From Acinetobacter sp. ANC 4648 (GTDB taxonomy: Bacteria; Pseudomonadota; Gammaproteobacteria; Pseudomonadales; Moraxellaceae), in contig NZ_NEGI01000001.1 of NCBI RefSeq assembly GCF_002135345.1, positions 496,001 through 560,000 of the forward strand: a stretch of DNA of 64,000 bases, written 5' to 3'. The translations under genes and the position numbers were made by a program. The notes beneath the pieces are model-generated. The model searched no databases and had not been told where the DNA came from. It was given only the letters and a program-made list of their open reading frames with translations. Shown here piece by piece: positions 59,198-64,000 of the stretch (the first letter of the stretch is position 1; each line of letters begins with the position of its first letter).

Positions 59198-61267
59198 TTA
59201 AAACTTCATACTGATACGTGCCCAATAATTACGACCCGCATTATTAAACTGCTCAGTACTGGCAAAACCAAAACCTGAACTACCTGCTTTATTCAGATGT
59301 TCGGTATAGGTTTTATCTAAAACGTTATCAATCCCCACCGCGACATCAACATCTTTCACAATATGATAAGAAGCATTCAACGCCAGTGTTGCAAATCCCT
59401 TACTTTCACTCATGTCATACCCCACGATATTACCTTGATTGAGGCTAATGCGATCTTGCTTGGCAACCACACGCCACAACATACCTAAAGTATATTTATC
59501 CTGTACATAACGAAGATTAAAGCGTCCTTCTAAAGGTGCAATTTGAGGTAAAGCTTTCTGATCTGTCGTATTTTCACCCCATGCGTATGCAGCACTGACA
59601 TCCGCCTGAATTGCATCGCTCAATTGATAGCCGATACCCACCTCTGCTCCAGCAATGGTAGCATCGACATTTTTAGCGCCAGCACTAAAAGAAGAACCAT
59701 GATCATGCCCCCCCATACCAGCCATTGAATGATTGTGATAACTCATTAAAATATAGTCATTAATCAAACCTGCATAGGCAGATACCCATGAGTTAAATGC
59801 ACCATATTGATGTTGATACCCAAGATCTAGCTGCAATGTTTTTTCATTATTTAAATCATTAAATGTTGGTTTAGCCATCCCCGTATTGCCATGTGCAGTA
59901 CTAAAAAGCTCCCAGTAATCTGGTACGCGCTCGACATAACCCAAACCAATATAGCTTTTGGCATTATATTCAGGATATTGGTTCTCTAGACGGATAAAAG
60001 CACTCGGTAATGTTTCTTTACGATCATCATTCAATTTAAGTGCATCAATTTTGACTTGATCAAGTCGTGCACCTGTCACCAGTTTTGAGTTTTCACTAAA
60101 CTGATATCCAAGCTCACCAAATGCACCATAAGACTGAAACTTCATATTGGTGGTGAGAGGCATATTCATCATCATAGATTTCATGCTGCCAGCATGACGA
60201 TTCTGCTGTGAATCAATCCCAGTGACTAAATCAATTTTATTCCATTCTGATGTCATCGCCAGACGTGAATTCAGAGTCCGACGTGTCACTTGCATTTCTG
60301 AAGGATTTGGCATCAGCATGGTATGTGCGCCATGTGTCATCTTCATCATTGGTGGGGTACGTAATCTAAAGTTATCCATCACATGATCGTTATAGCTATA
60401 GTTCACCTGCCCTTCGACTTTCTTAATTACCTCAGTCAAATTTTTCTTTTCAAAACGCAGCCCCAAACTTTCACGAGCAAACTGTGAACCATCCATGTCA
60501 CGACCTGCATATAATGCTTCGCCGTCCGACTTACCACCTGTGAGTTCTAACCAAGTATCCTCATTCGGTGTCCACCCCAATGCAAGATCCGCATTCCAAC
60601 GCTCCCACGCTGAAGGAACTGTATGGCCATCACCATCCTTATAGCTGTTAGATTCAGATCGATTGGCATTTAAACGGGCATATTTTTTCTCATCACCCAC
60701 GGTGGCTTCAACATTATGATCCAAGCGCCCAAAAGAACCCATCAAAACACTGGCTTGACCTTGATATGACTTTTCAGTATTTAACTCTGGTTTTTTTCGC
60801 TCAAAAATAACCGTTGCTGCGGAACCAGTATTGGCATATTGAACCGTTTGTGGCCCTTTAATCACAGAAATTTGATCATAACTTTCAGGCTGAATATAGG
60901 ATGTTGGTGCATCCATTCTTGCTGGACACGCACCTAGGTTTTCAGAACCATCGGTTAATATTTTAATTCGTGAACCAAACATACCGCGAAAAGTCACATC
61001 CGCATTGGTTCCACCATTTTTGATGGCATTAAAACCAGGAATACTTTGTAAATAATCTGCACCATCGCTTGCTGGAATTGGTTGAATGGGCTGTTTAGGA
61101 TCTGCATGGATAATCAAGCCATTCGTATCATTGGCTAATTGTGCAGTCACAACAATGGGAGCAAGTTGAGTGGCCATTGGTTGAACATTTGCAAATGCTA
61201 CGCTTGAATAACACGCAACAGAAATCGCAGCGGCAAGTGGCTGTAAAAAGAATTTAGGCTGAGCCAT
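59198..61267 (-). CDS. oprC: TonB-dependent copper receptor (OprC/NosA family)
   Basis: This 689-residue outer-membrane receptor has a signal peptide ending at AFA, a TonB box-like IVVTAQ, a plug domain (about 55-160, with CPARMDAPTSYI) and a 22-strand barrel ending in MKF. Met/His-rich extracellular segments occur at 307-325, 358-375 and 511-524 (HNHSMAGMGGHDHG), as in OprC and NosA, which take up copper. TonB energises transport. Upstream lies the DUF2946 gene, often paired with this receptor. AGAGAG upstream supports ATG 61267. Confidence 0.92.
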   Translation of the reverse strand: MAQPKFFLQPLAAAISVACYSSVAFANVQPMATQLAPIVVTAQLANDTNGLIIHADPKQPIQPIPASDGADYLQSIPGFNAIKNGGTNADVTFRGMFGSRIKILTDGSENLGACPARMDAPTSYIQPESYDQISVIKGPQTVQYANTGSAATVIFERKKPELNTEKSYQGQASVLMGSFGRLDHNVEATVGDEKKYARLNANRSESNSYKDGDGHTVPSAWERWNADLALGWTPNEDTWLELTGGKSDGEALYAGRDMDGSQFARESLGLRFEKKNLTEVIKKVEGQVNYSYNDHVMDNFRLRTPPMMKMTHGAHTMLMPNPSEMQVTRRTLNSRLAMTSEWNKIDLVTGIDSQQNRHAGSMKSMMMNMPLTTNMKFQSYGAFGELGYQFSENSKLVTGARLDQVKIDALKLNDDRKETLPSAFIRLENQYPEYNAKSYIGLGYVERVPDYWELFSTAHGNTGMAKPTFNDLNNEKTLQLDLGYQHQYGAFNSWVSAYAGLINDYILMSYHNHSMAGMGGHDHGSSFSAGAKNVDATIAGAEVGIGYQLSDAIQADVSAAYAWGENTTDQKALPQIAPLEGRFNLRYVQDKYTLGMLWRVVAKQDRISLNQGNIVGYDMSESKGFATLALNASYHIVKDVDVAVGIDNVLDKTYTEHLNKAGSSGFGFASTEQFNNAGRNYWARISMKF

Positions 61268-61337
61268 TTTCGTCTCTCTTAAATCATAAATAAAACAAGG
61301 CTGGAGTCAGTAAAGACCCAAAGAAAAAAGTTTTGAT

Positions 61338-61784
61338 TTATGTAAAGAGAGGTGGCGCTCGCCCCTGAGGGATGAGATATAAGCGTTGCAGAACAAAATA
61401 AACATGTCGGAATGCTTTTTGAAATGCAATGAGTCGGACTTGAATACGATCTAAAACCACTTTGATTTCTAAATCAGGCGGTAACACCAAGTTGCCATAA
61501 ACAGTACAGTATTGGCATTGATGATTCAGATCATGATGATCATGCCCAGATGGGGATTTCTCGATTACTATTTTTTGAGCAGAATGTTGCTCATGTGAGC
61601 TATGCGCATGATGAGAAGTGTGCTGAGATTTTTCGTAGAACTGACTTTGGATTAAAAGTTGAGAAATGGTTTCACAGACCGGAGCAATTTGATATTGCGT
61701 CGGAAGCAAAGGCTGTAAAAATACAGCGATCTGTAAAAATACTGCGGCAAAACCAAGCAGCAACCCACTTCGTAATAACAACAC
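61338..61784 (-). CDS. DUF2946 family protein
   Basis: This 148-residue protein has an N-terminal hydrophobic segment (signal or anchor) and a central His-rich region (SQHTSHHAHSSHEQHS, then GHDHHDLNHQ) followed by CQYC. That pattern is typical of DUF2946 proteins, which occur next to copper receptors and probably bind copper. The start is GTG 61784 with AGAGG upstream. It is the first gene of the three-gene copper operon. Confidence 0.85.
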   Translation of the reverse strand: MLLLRSGLLLGFAAVFLQIAVFLQPLLPTQYQIAPVCETISQLLIQSQFYEKSQHTSHHAHSSHEQHSAQKIVIEKSPSGHDHHDLNHQCQYCTVYGNLVLPPDLEIKVVLDRIQVRLIAFQKAFRHVYFVLQRLYLIPQGRAPPLFT

Positions 61785-61820
61785 GTTCCTCTCAACATTT
61801 CTCTAAGCCAAGTATAACAA

Positions 61821-61840
61821 AGCCCAATCGGAATTGGGCT
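61821..61840 (-). terminator. def terminator
   Basis: AGCCCAAT (61821-61828) pairs perfectly with ATTGGGCT (61833-61840) around CGGA. It lies 33 bp past the def stop on the minus strand and is followed there by TTTGTTAT. Confidence 0.75.
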
Positions 61841-61873
61841 AAATTAAGTTATTGTTTTTAACTTGTTAAAAAC

Positions 61874-62404
61874 TTAACGCTTAACTGCAACTTGCTCTTT
61901 TTGACGTTGACGTACTACTTTTTCAACTTTTTCACGTGCACGCTGGCGTTTTAATGGTGATAAATAATCCACAAAAAGTTTGCCATTTAAGTGATCCATT
62001 TCATGTTGAATACATACAGCAAGAAGTCCGTCCGCTTCTTGTTCAAAAGCTTTACCATCTAAGCCAATTGCATGAATTTTTACACGTGACGGACGATCAA
62101 CTTTATCGTATATTTGGGGAACAGATAAACAACCTTCTTCATAAGACAAGGTTTCATCTGTAAGAAATGTAACTTTGGGGTTAATGAATACCATCGGTTG
62201 ATTTTTATCTTCAGATAAGTCCATGACGATAAGCTGAATATGACGATCTACTTGTGTCGCTGCCAGACCAATCCCTGGTGCTTCATACATGGTTTCAAAC
62301 ATGTCTGCTGCAAGCTGACGAATTTCATCCGTCACTTCATCGACAGGTTTTGCAATGGTACGCAAACGGGGATCAGGAAAACTTAAAATAGGTAATAAGG
62401 CCAT
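61874..62404 (-). CDS. def: Peptide deformylase
   Basis: Def removes the formyl group from nascent proteins. The 176-residue protein has the three family motifs: GIGLAATQV (45-53), EEGCLSVP with metal ligand C92, and QHEMDHLNG with H134, E135 and H138. The metal is iron in most bacteria. ATG 62404 gives the normal [14 protein letters not shown] start. It diverges from the LysM-dprA genes, the typical Acinetobacter order. The matching fmt gene is elsewhere in the window. Confidence 0.96.
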   Translation of the reverse strand: MALLPILSFPDPRLRTIAKPVDEVTDEIRQLAADMFETMYEAPGIGLAATQVDRHIQLIVMDLSEDKNQPMVFINPKVTFLTDETLSYEEGCLSVPQIYDKVDRPSRVKIHAIGLDGKAFEQEADGLLAVCIQHEMDHLNGKLFVDYLSPLKRQRAREKVEKVVRQRQKEQVAVKR

Positions 62405-62526
62405 ACTGTATCCTCACTGGCTATGCCATTGATCTTAAAACTAAATGAGCTTGTGCTTCATTAAAAAAATATGTGTAATATGCGCATTATAACGCAAATA
62501 GATACATAATTTTAGGAATTATGATA

Positions 62527-63681
62527 ATGAAAAAGGTTTTCAACGGCATAGCAAACTTTAATGCCACGGGGTTTAAACAACAGTTTTTAGCACTCGCAAT
62601 TTGTCTCAGTGCGAGCGTTGCTTATATTGATGTCGCACAAGCAGCGAGTCCGAATCAGAATCCTCCAGCGCTTAAAGCCAGTGCTCCGAATGTTTACGTG
62701 GTAAAACGTGGTGATACACTATGGGGTATTGCTGGAAAATTTCTAAGTAAACCATGGCTTTGGCCTAAAATTTGGGCAAGTAATCCACAGGTTAAAAATC
62801 CACATTGGATTTATCCAGGGGATAAACTATTACTTTGCACACTCAATGGCCGACCTTTAGTTGGAGTCGATCAAGGAGATGGTTGTGATGGCGTGATTCG
62901 TCGTCATCAAGGTGGCACTTCATTAAAACCGCAAATTCGAATTGAAGTACTAGAAAGTAGTATTCCAGTTATTCCATTGGCTGATATCAAGCCATGGTTA
63001 GAACATAGCATTATTGTAGCACCCGAATCTTTAACCAATATTCCTTATATTGTAGGTGCTGCAGATAATCGTGTGATTACAGGTGCAGGACAAACAGTAT
63101 ATGCACGTGGCAATGGTCTTGTAATTGGACAACGCTATGGCGTCTACCGTCAATCAGAACCCTATATGCTTCTTGGTGCAGATGGTAAAAAACATAATGC
63201 AGGCGTTGAACTGACCGAAGTTGCCTCTGGCCTTGCCGTTGGCAGTGAAAATGATGTCACAACTGTAGAACTGACCCAAAGTTATAATGCTGAAGTCCGC
63301 CGTAGTGATTATGTTTTGCCGCAATATAATGACCAATTACCAAGCTTGTTCTATCCAACAGCTGCAAATGAAGTCACTGCTGGCGGTAAAATTATTCGTG
63401 TGCAAGGCTCTATTGGTGCAGCGGCAGCAAATAGCGTCGTCACGGTTGACCGTGGTAGTTTACAAGGTGCAAAAGTCGGACAAGTCTTTAGTGTTTATCA
63501 GCAAGGTGAAACGGTTAAAGATCCTAAAACCAAAGAAATGATCAAGTTACCAAGCCAACGTGTAGGTACGCTCATGTTGTTTAAAACCTTTGACCAATTA
63601 AGCTATGGTTATATTCTAGATAGTTCATTACCGATTAAACTCGGTGCTGAAATTCAATCTCCAACAACCTCTAATGACTAA
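62527..63681 (+). CDS. LysM-domain cell-wall-associated protein
   Basis: This 384-residue protein has a signal peptide ending near QAA and one LysM domain at about residues 54-105 (VYVVKRGDTLWGIAGKF ... WIYPGDKLLL), which binds peptidoglycan. The remaining 270 residues form a repeated beta-type region with no recognised catalytic motif. It should be periplasmic. I use ATG 62527 (MKKVFN) because AGGA lies nine bases upstream; ATG 62521 is too close. It is followed 18 bp later by dprA and diverges from def. Confidence 0.88.
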   Translation: MKKVFNGIANFNATGFKQQFLALAICLSASVAYIDVAQAASPNQNPPALKASAPNVYVVKRGDTLWGIAGKFLSKPWLWPKIWASNPQVKNPHWIYPGDKLLLCTLNGRPLVGVDQGDGCDGVIRRHQGGTSLKPQIRIEVLESSIPVIPLADIKPWLEHSIIVAPESLTNIPYIVGAADNRVITGAGQTVYARGNGLVIGQRYGVYRQSEPYMLLGADGKKHNAGVELTEVASGLAVGSENDVTTVELTQSYNAEVRRSDYVLPQYNDQLPSLFYPTAANEVTAGGKIIRVQGSIGAAAANSVVTVDRGSLQGAKVGQVFSVYQQGETVKDPKTKEMIKLPSQRVGTLMLFKTFDQLSYGYILDSSLPIKLGAEIQSPTTSND

Positions 63682-63699
63682 ATAATTAGGTAGACTGGA

Positions 63700-64000
63700 A
63701 TGTTGAATTCGATATCTGATGTGCACTTAAACAGCATTAAATTATGGTATTTAGTTCAACATTCACTTTCGACCTACCGCAAACTGGCACAATTTTTTGG
63801 CTCAATTGAAAATGCGATGACTGCTGCGAATTTACAGCGGTGGTCAGAGCTCAATATTCATCACAATCATATTCAACGGGCTCAGGACTTTTTAACCACG
63901 CCATCACAGTCAGCATTTGAGCAATGTCTTAAAAAAATCCAAATAAATACTGATTTTATACTGCTGGAATCTGAACCGCATTATCCACAACAACTCCTCC
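63700..64000 (+). CDS. dprA: DNA-processing protein DprA (5' part, cut by window end)
   Basis: The first 100 codons of a protein beginning MLNSISDVHLNSIKLWYL are present. The reading frame stays open to the window end. The N-terminal SAM-like helical region and the ending LLESEPHYPQQLL match the start of DprA/Smf, which loads RecA on incoming single-stranded DNA during natural transformation. The Rossmann core lies beyond the window. An AGG nine bases upstream supports ATG 63700. Confidence 0.88.
   Translation, partial: MLNSISDVHLNSIKLWYLVQHSLSTYRKLAQFFGSIENAMTAANLQRWSELNIHHNHIQRAQDFLTTPSQSAFEQCLKKIQINTDFILLESEPHYPQQLL

Overview
The window is a chromosomal segment of an Acinetobacter-like gammaproteobacterium (Moraxellaceae). 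The evidence is the low-GC, A/T-rich coding style, the gene order dapA-bamC-purC, def diverging from a LysM gene followed by dprA, the Acinetobacter-type rRNA operon, and the close match of many proteins to that genus. The species cannot be fixed from the window alone. Almost all of it is ordinary housekeeping DNA. I see no insertion sequence, prophage, CRISPR array or obvious defence or resistance island.

Layout. 0-5 kb: a DUF523 protein, a bile-acid-type symporter, nicotinamidase PncA, then dapA-bamC-purC (lysine synthesis, outer-membrane assembly lipoprotein, purine synthesis). 5.2-5.4 kb: a striking perfect hexanucleotide tandem array (26 x TAATAG) between convergent genes. 5.4-20 kb: a large secreted GDPD-family protein, rarA, a cysteine-cluster protein, a DUF1328 mini-protein, a dienelactone hydrolase, a HIT protein, a mutY / M23 lipoprotein / small protein / tag cluster, a zinc alcohol dehydrogenase, a MocR regulator, a small lipoprotein, and a LysR regulator divergent from dkgB. 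20-31 kb: dapB, dnaJ, a two-gene RND efflux operon with a divergent TetR repressor and a clear operator, and ppc. 31-41 kb: a membrane GGDEF cyclase, a RutG-type nucleobase permease, LysR, a TauE/SafE permease, a glutamine-synthetase-like ligase, an AroQ mutase overlapping an unusual duplicated DsbA-like protein, and ilvD. 41-51 kb: a YadA-type trimeric autotransporter, fmt-rsmB, a metP-metS type transporter pair, a DUF1287 protein and an outer-membrane beta-barrel protein. 51-56.8 kb: a complete rRNA operon on the minus strand (16S, tRNA-Ile, tRNA-Ala, 23S, 5S) with two upstream promoters. 56.9-64 kb: TetR divergent from an MpaB-family oxygenase, a three-gene copper-uptake-type operon (DUF2946, TonB receptor, small His/Met-tailed membrane protein), def, a LysM protein and the 5' end of dprA.

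How the genes work together. The lysine/diaminopimelate genes dapA and dapB are both present but unlinked. fmt, def and rsmB belong to translation initiation and ribosome maturation. mutY and tag form a base-excision-repair pair. Regulator/target pairs with visible inverted-repeat or repeat sites are TetR with the RND pump, LysR with dkgB and TetR with the MpaB oxygenase; the nucleobase permease and metP promoters also carry palindromes with no assigned regulator. The best leads for something undescribed are the TAATAG array, an orphan terminator in the ilvD-adhesin gap that may end a small RNA, the duplicated DsbA-like protein coupled to an AroQ mutase, the degenerate duplicated half of the GDPD protein, and the small membrane protein at the end of the copper operon. 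I did not find a convincing wholly new multi-gene system.
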